Shown in pieces: positions 55,109 through 64,000 of a DNA stretch of 64,000 nt (the stretch's first letter is position 1; each line of letters starts with the position of its first letter). Origin of the DNA: CAWCDJ01 sp963796485 (GTDB taxonomy: Bacteria > Acidobacteriota > Terriglobia > Bryobacterales > Bryobacteraceae); NCBI GenBank assembly GCA_963796485.1, contig CAWCLV010000003.1, positions 310,001 to 374,000 on the forward strand. The letters are read 5' to 3'. Both the position numbers and the translations under genes were made by a program. The notes below the pieces were generated by a model that worked only from the letters and a program-made list of their open reading frames with translations, did not search any database and was not told the DNA's origin.

Positions 55109-56350
55109 CTACGCGGGTTCCGGGAGTTCGTAGCCCTTGCGCCGCGGCCGGCTGAGGCGGTCGTTGGCCTGGGCGTCTCCCGTGAAACGTTCGGTTTCCG
55201 GGTCCCACTCGAGCTTCCGTCCCAATTCGCGCGTGATGTTCACGATGTGGCAGATGCTGATGGAGCGGTGCCCGATTTCGACGTCCGCCACCGGCAATTT
55301 GCGGCTCCGCATCGAGTCCAGCCAGTCCTGCAGGTGATACCTGGCCTGCCACAGGGCCACATCGTCACGCCATTTCCGGACCTCTTCGGGCGGAGGAAGT
55401 TGCTTGATCAGGTTCGGCGGGTCCGTACGGAAATTATTCCGCACGATCTCAATTCGCCCTTTCTCGCCGACAAACATCGCGCCGCCCTGGAGTTCGCCGG
55501 CATCGGGCATTTCCAGCCGCACTTCCACACCGCTGGCATACCGCCACGAGACGGCGCCCCTCGGGCCATCCGCCAAAGGCCGGAATTCCACGGGGCCGGT
55601 GGTATCCGTACCGAGCGCGGCCTGAATCTGGTCGATGCCATGCGCGCCCCAGTTGGTCATCTCGCCCCCGGAGTAATCCCAATACCTCATCCAGTGCGAG
55701 AAAAGCTCCGGGTTGAACGCTCGCGACGCCGCCTGCCCGAGCCACATGTCCCAATTCAACCCGGCCGGCACCGGTTCCGCCGGCATTTCGCCCAGGCGCA
55801 CCGGCTCGGGGTAATTCACGCCCAGCACCAGGCGAATACGGCCCAGACCGCCGCTCTTCACGAACTCGCAGGCCAGCCGGTTCATGGCCATGGAGCGCTG
55901 CTGGCTCCCCACCTGCAGGATGCGGTTGTATTTGCGCACCGCGCGTACCAGCGCGCGCCCCTCCGTTACATAAAGGGACAGAGGCTTTTCGGCGTACACG
56001 TCCTTGCCGGCCTGAACGGCGTGCATCGCGCACAGCACCCGGGCGTGATCGTTGGTCCCCACGATCACGCCATCGATATCCTTCTGGTCCAGCAGTTCGC
56101 GGTGATCGTCATAGATTCGCCAGTTCGCCTTACGGCGGGCCGCCGCGTCCTCCGAGCGCTTCCGATAGCAATCGGCCACGGCGACGACCTCGGCGCCTTC
56201 CGGCAACTGGTCGATCAGCAGATTGCTCCGGTTGCCGACCCCGATGACGCCAACCCGGATCCTGTCGTTCGCAGCCCGCGCGCGCCGCGGCAGGAGCAAA
56301 GGGAAAATGCCGGCCGCGGTGAATGCCCGCCTGGAAACCTTTGGGTTCAT
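55109..56350 (-). CDS. Gfo/Idh/MocA oxidoreductase with Tat signal
   Basis: 413 residues; AGGAATCCG precedes the ATG. A twin-arginine type signal (VSRRAFTAAGIFPLLLPRRA) is followed by a Rossmann GxGxxxN fold (VGVIGVGNRSNLLI) and the EKPLSLYVTEG motif of the MocA family. The last part ends LSRPRRKGYELPEP. Such periplasmic NAD(P)-dependent sugar oxidoreductases are abundant in acidobacteria and planctomycetes. Substrate unknown. It belongs with the GH genes and the next two downstream-upstream genes in one - strand block. Confidence 0.9.
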   Translation of the reverse strand: MNPKVSRRAFTAAGIFPLLLPRRARAANDRIRVGVIGVGNRSNLLIDQLPEGAEVVAVADCYRKRSEDAAARRKANWRIYDDHRELLDQKDIDGVIVGTNDHARVLCAMHAVQAGKDVYAEKPLSLYVTEGRALVRAVRKYNRILQVGSQQRSMAMNRLACEFVKSGGLGRIRLVLGVNYPEPVRLGEMPAEPVPAGLNWDMWLGQAASRAFNPELFSHWMRYWDYSGGEMTNWGAHGIDQIQAALGTDTTGPVEFRPLADGPRGAVSWRYASGVEVRLEMPDAGELQGGAMFVGEKGRIEIVRNNFRTDPPNLIKQLPPPEEVRKWRDDVALWQARYHLQDWLDSMRSRKLPVADVEIGHRSISICHIVNITRELGRKLEWDPETERFTGDAQANDRLSRPRRKGYELPEPA

Positions 56351-56358
56351 CGGATTCC

Positions 56359-57369
56359 TCACTTGTGAAACCAGTACAGCAGAATGCCGTAACCGACGCC
56401 GGCGGGGTCGCTGGTTCTGGCCGTCTGGAAGGCCATAAACCGGCCGTCGGTGGAAACCACCGGATTCGATGCCTTCCCGCCTTCGTAATCGTTGAAATGT
56501 GTGAGCCGGACGAAGTCCTTGCCCGTACCGTCGAGTTTCAACTTCCAGATATCGATATTGCCGGCGCCGTGGTTCCCGCCAAGTTCGTTCACCTGGCGAT
56601 CGCCCTCCACGCAGGTGTATTGGCCGCCGGGAAAGATGCCCTCGGGCTCGTTGTAAGTACCGGGCGCCTTCGAAAAATTCGTGACCTCGCCCGATTTCAG
56701 GTCGATGCCCATCACGGATGCCAGCCCCTTCGGCTGGTAGCACGTGAAGATCATTTTCGTATCGTTGTCATAGAAGTCCTGGGCTTCGAGCACGCAGCTC
56801 CGGTCTTTGCTCTCGTACACGGTCCGCTGGTTTGCCAGCCGGGCCGACCCTCCGGAGAGTTCGACATCGGCGACGATGAGGCGCGACGCTCCATCCGCAA
56901 CGTCCGGCGCCTGTTCGTGCGTCTGCGAAAAAGCGATCTTCAGGCTCTTCTTCGATATCGCGGCGCCCTCGCTCATCTTCTGGTCGAGACGGGCCGGCTT
57001 TGCGCCCGGCTCCCTGCCGAGAAACCAAAGCTCGTTATCGCGGCCGCGGCTCGTGCGAATGTCCTGGAAATGTTCGGGACCGATCAGGATGTAGTCGCCG
57101 GTCGCGAGGTGCATCACCCGCAGAAACGCGGCTCCAGGCACGTTGCAGGTGAGGCAGCGGATCGCGCGCGTCTCCAGGTCGATCACCATCGCGTCCCCGA
57201 AGCTCTTCGCCATGAAAGCGACGCGCCGGTTATCGGGCGAGATGTCGGCGCGCTCTCCGAAATGCGTCAGGGCCTCGATGTTCGGCGGGAGATGATCCAA
57301 TTCGCTCCCCGGTCTGCGCTGCGCCGCGAGGGGCAGAGCCAGGATCGCAAGGACGAGCGCTGTCTTCAT
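56359..57369 (-). CDS. Secreted PD40/WD40-like beta-propeller protein
   Basis: 336 residues with signal ALVLAILALPLAAQRR. Repeated PD40-type blades: ERADISPDNRRVAFMAK, ISKKSLKIAFSQTHE, and a last SNPVVSTDGRFMAFQTART. It has the TolB-like propeller layout but lacks a TolB N-domain. Likely a periplasmic binding or scaffolding protein for the surrounding sugar enzymes. Eight bases before the Gfo/Idh start. Confidence 0.78.
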   Translation of the reverse strand: MKTALVLAILALPLAAQRRPGSELDHLPPNIEALTHFGERADISPDNRRVAFMAKSFGDAMVIDLETRAIRCLTCNVPGAAFLRVMHLATGDYILIGPEHFQDIRTSRGRDNELWFLGREPGAKPARLDQKMSEGAAISKKSLKIAFSQTHEQAPDVADGASRLIVADVELSGGSARLANQRTVYESKDRSCVLEAQDFYDNDTKMIFTCYQPKGLASVMGIDLKSGEVTNFSKAPGTYNEPEGIFPGGQYTCVEGDRQVNELGGNHGAGNIDIWKLKLDGTGKDFVRLTHFNDYEGGKASNPVVSTDGRFMAFQTARTSDPAGVGYGILLYWFHK

Positions 57370-57410
57370 GACCGAATCGTATAACAAATACCTTAGCGAG
57401 GTGGCGCGGA

Positions 57411-58734
57411 TCACTGATTGTCGAACCCCGGCAGCGGCGGCTTCACATCCAGCCGCAATTCCTTCATCCGCCGTCCGTGCATGTCACCCAGCCACGAATC
57501 CAGGTAGCGTTTGTTCAGGTCTATGGTGGCAATGGCCGCATCGCCGGGCTTCAAAGCCACGGCGAGGCGTTCGCCGTCCGGATCCATCACGTAGGTCGGG
57601 TGATCGTAGCCGGAGGCGATCAGGAACACACTGTTTTCGATGGCACGAGCTTTCGCCAGGGTCTCATCCCCGCCCCAGATGGGCATCAGGATCACCTCGG
57701 CTCCTTTGGTTGCCAGCGCTCGAGCCGGATCGGCAAAGAAAACGTCGTAACAGATCATCATCCCCACCGTGCCGAAATCCGTGCGGAAAACCGGGTAATC
57801 GCTTCCGGGCGTCAGCCCTGCCTCCACCTCCTCGCGCGGCAGATAAACCTTGCGATACTTCCCGGCAACGTTCCCCGCGCGGTCGATCAGCACGGCGGTG
57901 TTGTAGATGGCCGGCCCTTCGCGCTCGTAGATTCCGGCAACCACGTAGGACGACCGCCGGCGCGCCAGTTCGCCCAGGCGCCCCGTGGTGGGGCCTGGAA
58001 TCGGTTCGGCGACTTCCGCGTATGGCTTGCCGGTGCCGACTACCGTGATTCCTTCCGGCAGCAGGATGATATCGGTTTTCCCATGCACCGCCGCGTCCAC
58101 AGCGTCGATGAACTGCGTCACGCTCTCGGCCGCCGATCGCGTGTGCTCGGGCTTCAAGTTGATGGAAGCCACATTCACTTTCCGCGGGCCGGGATCGGAA
58201 ATCTGGTCCAGTGAAATATCGTCCCACCAGAGGGTCCCTGAGGGCGCGTTCGAGAGATACAGCTGAATCACCACCGCCGCTGCTTTTTCAGGCGCCTTCG
58301 CCTCCAGCAACAACCTGGTCCAGCCGCCTTCGCGGGTTGCCCGCCAGGCGTAGTCGGGCTGGCCCGCGCGGCCGCCGGGTGGCGGTGCGCCAGTCCAGGC
58401 GCGCCACCACCTGCCAGGATTCACAGTTCACCGCTTCGCCGTGATAATACGCCGCGAAACGGTACCACTCGCCCGGCGCCACGCCCGTAACGCGCCGCTC
58501 CCACCCGCCGTGCTCCGCCAGGTTGCTGTTGCCCGAGATGGCGAGAGATCCGCGGCTGGTGTGCCCGCGCAGCGGATCGACGAAGACGCGCGGCGTGGTC
58601 TCCGGACGGGCGCTCCACGCCGCCCATCCGGCCGGCTTTCCATCATTCGCCGCTACAAACGCGGACTCATGGATGTGCAGCGACGCGGCGGCCGCCGCTC
58701 CGCAGAGCATCAGTGCGATTGCCAGTCCTCTCAT
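57411..58734 (-). pseudogene. Secreted nitrilase-type amidohydrolase with N-terminal jelly-roll domain, frameshifted
   Basis: Two - strand frames join near 58388-58395. The first (58734 down) has a signal peptide (IALMLCGAAAAAS) and a beta-sandwich part reading RRVTGVAPGEWYRFAAYYHG. The second continues the sandwich (PSGTLWWDDISLDQI) and a carbon-nitrogen hydrolase with LLPEG (E), KYRKVYLPREE (K) and GMMICYDVFF (C). One surplus base in LDWR accounts for the break. The fusion is otherwise complete at about 440 residues. The gene is inactive unless the shift is an assembly error or is bypassed. Confidence 0.8.
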
Positions 58735-58756
58735 GTGAGGTCCACCGTTTCCTTTT

Positions 58757-60115
58757 TCAACCCAACTTGTAGGGTGCCCGGTACTCGTAGCTCAGCCAGC
58801 GGTTTGCGCCGGCATTGTTCGTGAAACGCTCGTTGCGCGCGTCCCATTCCAGGAACGTGCGCTGCTTGTGGGCAATATTGCCGATGAGCGTGGCGCTGGT
58901 CGAAAGATGCCCCGTCAGAATATCGGCATTGCATTTGCCCCGGGTCTTGATGCAATCGAGAAAATTGCGCGCGTGCGCTGTCGTATCCGAACCCGAGCCG
59001 CCTTTCACGCTCCGGGGCTCGATCGCCACGCGGCTCGAAGCATTGGCGGCGCCCCCGTGGCTGCGATCCAGGGGATTGCCGTACCCTTTGCCGAGATCAT
59101 AGCCGATATGCGCCTCGGTGATCCTCTCGGGTACGACCTCCCAGCTGTTGTTGCGCACGTACATGGTTCCCTTGGTTCCGCGCAGCTCGATTTCGCAACT
59201 CGGGCCGCTTCCCGCCGCCCGGTTGGCGTTGTACTGCTCGAAAACCACCAGCGTCCCGTCAAACTCCCACAGCACCTGGAGAGTGTCGGGAATCTCGCGA
59301 TTATCGTTGATGCCCGCGAACTTCCCGCCGATGGCGGTGACGGCGCGCGGCGCATCCTGTCCCAGAAACCAGCGGATCACATCCACGTAATGCACGCCGA
59401 AATTCGTCAGCTGCCCGCCCGAGTAGTTGTAGAACCACCGGAAATTGTAAAACTCGCGATTGGAATTGTAGGGCACCTTGGGCGCCGGCCCGAGCCATTG
59501 ATCCCACTCCCACTCGCTCGGCGGCGGGGTGTCGGGCGCGGCACCCAGCCCGTTCGGCCATTCGTTGCTGAGGTGAAAACAGCGGGCTGCCGTGACGTGC
59601 CCGATGCCGCCGCCCTGGATGAACTCCGCCGCCTCGCGGTAGGCCTTCCACGAACGGCGGTTCGTTCCCACCTGGACAACACGCCCGCTGCTGCCCGCAG
59701 TCTCCACCATTTTGCGCCCCTCCACCACCGTGAGGCTCAGCGGCTTTTCCACGTAAACGTCCTTGCCTGCCTTGCACGCATCGACGAACATCAGGGCGTG
59801 CCAGTGGTCCGGCGTGGCGATCACCACGGCATCCACCGCTTTGTCGTCCAGGAGCTTTTTGTATTCCTTGTACCGGTTAGGATTGGCACGCGACTTCCGC
59901 ACCGCCAGATCCATGTAATCGTCACGAAGGTCGCAGACCGCCACGGTCTGCGCATCGCCGTGCTCCAGGAAGGCGTCGTGAACCTGGTCGCCCCGGTTTC
60001 CCAGTCCAATGTATCCGATCCCGACCCGGTCGTTTGCGCCTGCAATGCGGGAGTAGCTGAGCGCCGTCAGCATGCCCGCTCCGCTTGCAAAATCACGTCT
60101 CGTCAGTTCGCTCAT
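58757..60115 (-). CDS. Gfo/Idh/MocA oxidoreductase with Tat signal
   Basis: 452 residues. Signal ELTRRDFASGAGMLTALS has the twin-arginine motif. Rossmann domain VGIGYIGLGNRGDQVHDAF, then EKPLSLTVVEGRKM and the second-domain motif with NFGVHYVDVIRWFLG, as in periplasmic MocA-type dehydrogenases. Similar in plan to 55109-56350 but clearly not a recent copy. It heads the - strand block that includes the nitrilase and propeller genes. Divergent from the sugar isomerase gene, 111 bases apart. Confidence 0.9.
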   Translation of the reverse strand: MSELTRRDFASGAGMLTALSYSRIAGANDRVGIGYIGLGNRGDQVHDAFLEHGDAQTVAVCDLRDDYMDLAVRKSRANPNRYKEYKKLLDDKAVDAVVIATPDHWHALMFVDACKAGKDVYVEKPLSLTVVEGRKMVETAGSSGRVVQVGTNRRSWKAYREAAEFIQGGGIGHVTAARCFHLSNEWPNGLGAAPDTPPPSEWEWDQWLGPAPKVPYNSNREFYNFRWFYNYSGGQLTNFGVHYVDVIRWFLGQDAPRAVTAIGGKFAGINDNREIPDTLQVLWEFDGTLVVFEQYNANRAAGSGPSCEIELRGTKGTMYVRNNSWEVVPERITEAHIGYDLGKGYGNPLDRSHGGAANASSRVAIEPRSVKGGSGSDTTAHARNFLDCIKTRGKCNADILTGHLSTSATLIGNIAHKQRTFLEWDARNERFTNNAGANRWLSYEYRAPYKLG

Positions 60116-60226
60116 GGCAGCAGCACCTTCGCAAATAGTAACCGGGTTCTCCGTTCCCGGCTACCCCATGCTCCTGAGGAGCTGCCGCCCTTTTCGCCGT
60201 CCGCCTCTTCTGCCATACTGTGCACC

Positions 60227-61129
60227 ATGACCCGTCGTGAAGCACTCGCTTTGCCGCTGGCCGCCGCGGCGCTCCCCGCCGGCGCACAGTCCAGCCCCCG
60301 GTTCGTGAAGGGAATCTGCTCGATCATTTTTCCCGCGGAAATGCCTCGGGCGGAGTGCTTCGCCCGGGCCAAGTCCGCCGGCTTCGATGCGATCGAGTTG
60401 GCGGTCGGCGCCGATCTGCCGCTCGACATCAGCCACGACGATGCCCGCCGGCTGGCCGATGCCGCCGAAAAGGCGGGAATCCGCATCGCGACCCTCTGGG
60501 TATCCGAGCCTCTCCACCGGAATCCGTTGAATGCGCCCGACCCGGCCATTCGCGCCCGCGGCGTCGAGGCGATTCGCCAGGCGATTTCCGTCGCGACCGA
60601 TCTGCATTGCGGGGCGCTGCTGCTCTACGCGGTCCGGCTCGGCAACGGCCCCAAACTCGAGGTCGGCTCGCAAGAAACCTGGGACCGCTATACGGCGGAG
60701 TTGAAGAAGCTGTTGCCCGACGCGGAGCGTGCCAGGGTGCTGCTCGATCCCGAAAACGTCTGGAACAAGTTCCTGCTCAGCCCGCTCGAAATGCGGGCCT
60801 TCGTGGACCAGTTCCACAGTCCCTGGGTGGGCAGCCATTTCGACGCCGGGAACGTGATGCAGTACGGCTATCCCGAAGATTGGATTCTCACGCTGGGGCA
60901 GCGGATCAAGCGCGTTCACGTCAAGGACTACAAGCTCAGCACGCGCGGCGAGCAGGGCCGGTTCGCGGACCTCTGGGAGGGCGACGTCAATTGGAAGGCG
61001 GTGATGGCCGCCCTGGTGAAAGTCGGTTACAGTGGGCCCGTAGCCCCGGAGATCGGCTATAACCGGAACCAGCCGGACCAGTTGAAGCAGGTTTCCGCCG
61101 CACTGGACAGGATTCTCGCCCTGGCCTGA
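60227..61129 (+). CDS. Sugar-phosphate isomerase/epimerase-family TIM-barrel protein, Tat/Sec signal
   Basis: 300 residues; the ATG is the only start giving the export signal TRREALALPLAAAALPAGA. The AP-endonuclease-2/xylose-isomerase-like barrel shows FDAIELAVGAD, RVLLDPENVWNKFLLSP, GSHFDAGNVMQYG and KRVHVKDY, whose acidic and His residues bind a metal in this superfamily. It could isomerise or epimerise an oxidised sugar from the Gfo/Idh enzymes next to it. Confidence 0.88.
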   Translation: MTRREALALPLAAAALPAGAQSSPRFVKGICSIIFPAEMPRAECFARAKSAGFDAIELAVGADLPLDISHDDARRLADAAEKAGIRIATLWVSEPLHRNPLNAPDPAIRARGVEAIRQAISVATDLHCGALLLYAVRLGNGPKLEVGSQETWDRYTAELKKLLPDAERARVLLDPENVWNKFLLSPLEMRAFVDQFHSPWVGSHFDAGNVMQYGYPEDWILTLGQRIKRVHVKDYKLSTRGEQGRFADLWEGDVNWKAVMAALVKVGYSGPVAPEIGYNRNQPDQLKQVSAALDRILALA

Positions 61130-61189
61130 TTAGGTTGGAAAAAGCGCACAGGCGCGCAGCGTGCAAGCCGCCCATGAGGGGATCCCGTA

Positions 61190-62635
61190 GTGAGCCTGGG
61201 CTGGACGGCCGGCAATTACTGGCTGACGCGCGCCGTTTACCAAAGCGGCCTGGCTCTCGTCTACCTGATCGCATTCCTGAATGCCGTGAACCAGTTCAAG
61301 CCGCTGCTCGGCGAACGCGGCCTGCTCCCGGTGCCGTTGTGGATCCGGCGCGTGCCGTTCCGCGCATCCCCCAGCCTGTTCTATCTGGCTCCGAAGAATT
61401 GGGCGTTCACCTCCGCCGCCTGGCTCGGGGTGGCACTTTCCTGCCTGGCCCTGACCGGAACTGCCGAACGCTTCTCGACAGGCGTCTCCGCGGCGATCTG
61501 GGGCCTGCTCTGGGTACTGTATCTTTCGTTCGTGAACGTGGGCCAGACCTTTTACGCTTTCGGCTGGGAATCCCTCCTGCTCGAAGCGGGTTTTTACAGC
61601 ATCTTTCTGGGGAGCTTCACGGTTGCCCCCCAGATGGCGATGATTGTCCTGCTGCGGTGGCTCTGCTTTCGTGTGATGTTCGGCGCCGGACTGATCAAGT
61701 TGCGCGGCGATCCCTGCTGGCGGGACATGACCTGTCTCGATTACCACTACCAGACGCAGCCCATGCCGAACCCGTTGAGCTGGTACTTCCATTGGGGGCC
61801 GGCGTGGACGCGCCGCGCGGGAGTCTGGGTGAACCACTTCGCGGAACTGGCAGCGCCATTCGGATACTTCCTGCCGCAGCCGGCTGCCTCGGTGGCGGGT
61901 ATCGTGACGATCGCCTTCCAGGGTCTCATTATGGCGAGCGGAAATCTGTCGTGGCTCAACCTGTTGACCATTGTGCTCGCTATCCCCGCGTTGGACGACC
62001 GGGTCCTCCGCGTGGTGATCCCGGTAGCAACGCCGCCCTTATTCACTCCGTCGCTCGCGCACCAGGTCATCGTGGTTTTGCTCTCGCTGATGGTGGCGGC
62101 GCTCAGTATCCGGCCGATTGCGAACATGCGCTCGCCGCAACAGGTGATGAATACCAGCTTCAACCCGTTGCACCTGGTGGGAACTTACGGAGCATTCGGC
62201 GGAATCACCCGGACAAGGCACGAAGTGGTGGTCAAGGGCAGCAGCGATCCGTTTCCAGGCGGCGCGACCCAGTGGCGCGAGTACGAATTCCGCGGCAAGC
62301 CGACAGCCACCGGCCGCCGGCCGCCTCAAATCGCGCCTTACCATCTCCGGCTCGACTGGCTGATGTGGTTCGCAGCTATGAGCGACTACTCGCGCCACGC
62401 GTGGTTCGTTCGTTTTCTGGGCAAACTGCTTGAGGGAGATCGCGAGACACTCAGCCTGCTGCGCTCCAATCCATTCCCCGGCCGTCCGCCGCGATTCGTT
62501 CGGGCGGACCTTTACCGCTACGAGTTCACTTCCCCGGAAGAGCGCCTGCGTACCGGAAACTGGTGGAAGCGGCAGTATGCAGGCTTATACTTCCCGGAGA
62601 TTTCGCTGGAGGAAGTTGGATTGCGTCACCATTAA
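61190..62635 (+). CDS. Lipase maturation factor family membrane protein
   Basis: 481 residues from GTG 61190 with AGGGG upstream. The multipass N-terminal part with YLSFVNVGQTFYAFGWESLL and the large C-terminal domain with KLRGDPCWRDMTCLDYHYQ fit the LMF1 family, whose eukaryotic members aid lipase folding. TSFNPLHLVGTYGAFGGI and QIAPYHLRLDWLMWFAAM are typical blocks. The bacterial role is unknown. It is 60 bases after the isomerase gene. Confidence 0.9.
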   Translation: MSLGWTAGNYWLTRAVYQSGLALVYLIAFLNAVNQFKPLLGERGLLPVPLWIRRVPFRASPSLFYLAPKNWAFTSAAWLGVALSCLALTGTAERFSTGVSAAIWGLLWVLYLSFVNVGQTFYAFGWESLLLEAGFYSIFLGSFTVAPQMAMIVLLRWLCFRVMFGAGLIKLRGDPCWRDMTCLDYHYQTQPMPNPLSWYFHWGPAWTRRAGVWVNHFAELAAPFGYFLPQPAASVAGIVTIAFQGLIMASGNLSWLNLLTIVLAIPALDDRVLRVVIPVATPPLFTPSLAHQVIVVLLSLMVAALSIRPIANMRSPQQVMNTSFNPLHLVGTYGAFGGITRTRHEVVVKGSSDPFPGGATQWREYEFRGKPTATGRRPPQIAPYHLRLDWLMWFAAMSDYSRHAWFVRFLGKLLEGDRETLSLLRSNPFPGRPPRFVRADLYRYEFTSPEERLRTGNWWKRQYAGLYFPEISLEEVGLRHH

Positions 62636-62657
62636 TGGAGTACGGCAAATAAAATAA

Positions 62658-63005
62658 ACGATCTCACCGCTGCAGGCACGGCTTGACCAAGTCCTCCAGC
62701 CCGGAATGGCGTTCACCTACGAGTACGACTACGGTTCGACGACCGAACTCAACATGAAGGTCCCCGGTCTCAGGAACGGGAAGACGAAGCAGGGCGCAGT
62801 CGAACTACTGGCGCGAAATGATGCCCCCAAGATCGCCTGCGAGAAGTGCGGCCACCAGCCCGCAACGCAAATCTGCGCCGAATGCGTAAACGAAGGCGAA
62901 GGATGGCTTTGCGAGAGCTGCGCCGAAAATCACGACTGCGGGACGGAAATGTGCTTGCCGGTCGTAAATTCTCCCCGCGCCGGCGTATGCGCGTATGCCG
63001 GCTAG
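62658..63005 (+). pseudogene. 5'-truncated plasmid pRiA4b ORF-3-like protein
   Basis: The first ATG is at 62706, but homologous-looking sequence (ISPLQARLDQVLQPGMAF) begins in frame at about 62658, directly after a stop codon at 62655-62657, so the N-terminal part is missing. What remains has YEYDYGSTTEL, a zinc-ribbon CEKCGHQPATQICAEC and the end VVNSPRAGVCAYAG, as in IS1096/pRiA4b ORF-3-type proteins. It is probably not functional. No insertion-sequence ends were recognised nearby. Confidence 0.65.
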
Positions 63006-63093
63006 CCAACCCAAAAGCACCGCTTACTAGCGTGCGGCGGCTCGGTGGATTACGCTTGTGAGACGAGTATCGAAGACTTATCACGCGGTAGCA

Positions 63094-64000
63094 CTAGGCT
63101 GTGCGAGGCATCGCCGCGACGTCCGCAATTACGGCGAACAGCTCCGCCGGTCGAAAAGGCTTTGGCAGGTAGCCGTCCATCCCGGCAGCCAGGCAACGCT
63201 CGCGATCGCCGGCCATCGCGTGAGCCGTCATAGCGACAATCGGCACACGTGAGATTTTCCCCGCTTCGTTCGATCGGATTGCCGCCGTGGCCTGAAATCC
63301 GTCCATCCCGGGCATCTGTACGTCCATCAAAATGACGTCGAACTGTTCCCGCCCGATTGCTTCTAAGGCGGACTCGCCACTCTCCGAAATGGCGATGGAA
63401 TGGCCCTGCTTTTCCAACATCCGCGATGCGACCATCCGATTGACGGGATTGTCTTCCACAAGCAGAATGCGCATTCGCCGCGCAGGCTCCTGCGAGCGCT
63501 CCTCCGCGGGCTTCGCCGGTTCCCGAACGGTGTCGGGTTGATACGGTACGGCGAATTCGAACAGGCTCCCCTCGCCCGGCGCGCTTTTTACCTGTATGCT
63601 CCCGCCCATCAACTGAATGAGCTGCGCCGAAATGGTCAGCCCTAAACCGCTTCCTCCGTACCTCCGGGTAATGGATCCGTCCGCCTGGGTAAATGCCTCG
63701 AAGATCTGCTGCTGCTTATCGAGCGGGATGCCGATTCCGGTGTCGCGCACGCTGAAACGCAACGTTGGCGGCTCGTTCTCCGAATGCAAGGAAATCTCAA
63801 TGTGCCCCGATTCGGTGAATTTGATAGCGTTCCCCAGGAGATTCAACAATACCTGTCTCAGGCGCAGGGGGTCCGCAATCACGGTTTCCGGAAGTTCTCG
63901 CGCACAGTGGACGCGAATCGACAGGCCCTTCGCGCGGGCATTGACTTCGAGTAGCTGGGCGGCCTCTATCACCAACGCACGCGCGTTGAACGATATCCGG
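63094..64000 (-). CDS. Hybrid sensor histidine kinase, C-terminal part (5' end outside window)
   Basis: The frame stays open to the window edge, so the sensory and phosphoacceptor parts are cut off. HATPase boxes NLLGNAIKFTE (N), DTGIGIP (G1) and GSGLGLTIS (G2) are followed by a linker and a receiver domain with LLVEDNPVN, phosphoacceptor Asp in ILMDVQMPGMDGF and the conserved Lys in YLPKPF. It would phosphorelay a signal to an unseen partner. The TTG at 63975 is only an internal codon. Confidence 0.93.
   Translation of the reverse strand, partial: RISFNARALVIEAAQLLEVNARAKGLSIRVHCARELPETVIADPLRLRQVLLNLLGNAIKFTESGHIEISLHSENEPPTLRFSVRDTGIGIPLDKQQQIFEAFTQADGSITRRYGGSGLGLTISAQLIQLMGGSIQVKSAPGEGSLFEFAVPYQPDTVREPAKPAEERSQEPARRMRILLVEDNPVNRMVASRMLEKQGHSIAISESGESALEAIGREQFDVILMDVQMPGMDGFQATAAIRSNEAGKISRVPIVAMTAHAMAGDRERCLAAGMDGYLPKPFRPAELFAVIADVAAMPRTA

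Overview
High-GC bacterial DNA, most likely from an acidobacterium related to Solibacter/Bryobacter. Support: an 816-residue orphan FtsX-type permease of the kind named acidobacterial duplicated orphan permease (ADOP), many secreted carbohydrate-active enzymes, and several oxidoreductases and aminotransferases with twin-arginine (Tat) signals. The taxonomic call is inference. There are no rRNA or tRNA genes and no phage or intact insertion sequence. About 45 genes are well supported, together with several broken ones.

Region 1 (1-11.4 kb, + strand) is an exopolysaccharide/capsule operon with many start-stop overlaps: GT4 glycosyltransferase (cut by the window edge), PF14907-type nucleotidyltransferase, two FkbM-type methyltransferases, Wzc-like tyrosine autokinase, flippase, a second GT4, Wzy/ligase-like polymerase, a GDP-mannose 3,5-epimerase-like enzyme and a GT2. 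Region 2 (11.4-17.8 kb) has two tandem paralogous secreted beta-helix proteins on the - strand, then a + strand trio resembling lasso-peptide maturation proteins (PqqD-like, McjB-like, HPr-kinase-like) and a third beta-helix protein. No lasso cyclase or precursor is visible.

Region 3 (17.9-34.6 kb) is mixed: ADOP permease, a neutral-ceramidase-like enzyme between two Tat-signal DegT aminotransferases, a secreted PIG-L deacetylase, patatin, TonB-dependent receptor, LysW-like carrier protein, DinB, pyruvate dehydrogenase E1 (aceE) and a CDF transporter. Region 4 (34.9-40.8 kb) is a five-gene - strand operon: alpha/beta-barrel-like protein, pyridine-nucleotide transhydrogenase-like flavoprotein with a frameshifted C-terminus, a GATase-like protein, an outer-membrane-like protein and a Dyp-type peroxidase. 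Region 5 (41-46 kb) has an AHSA1/ArsR pair with a palindromic operator candidate, a DUF4010/MgtC membrane protein and an SDR.

Region 6 (46-62.6 kb) looks like a plant-glycan and sugar-utilisation locus: GH78 rhamnosidase, GH3 and GH9 hydrolases, two Tat-signal Gfo/Idh/MocA oxidoreductases, a beta-propeller protein, a frameshifted secreted nitrilase, a sugar-phosphate isomerase-like protein and a lipase maturation factor. Pseudogene pieces (tannase C-terminus, carboxypeptidase-regulatory domain) lie between GH3 and GH9. The window ends with a 5'-truncated pRiA4b ORF-3-like fragment and a hybrid histidine kinase cut by the edge.

A dispersed imperfect-to-perfect inverted repeat recurs at 10.3, 15.9, 45.0 and 55.0 kb, once inside the HPr-kinase-like coding sequence, and a cluster of short hairpins lies at 16.5 kb.
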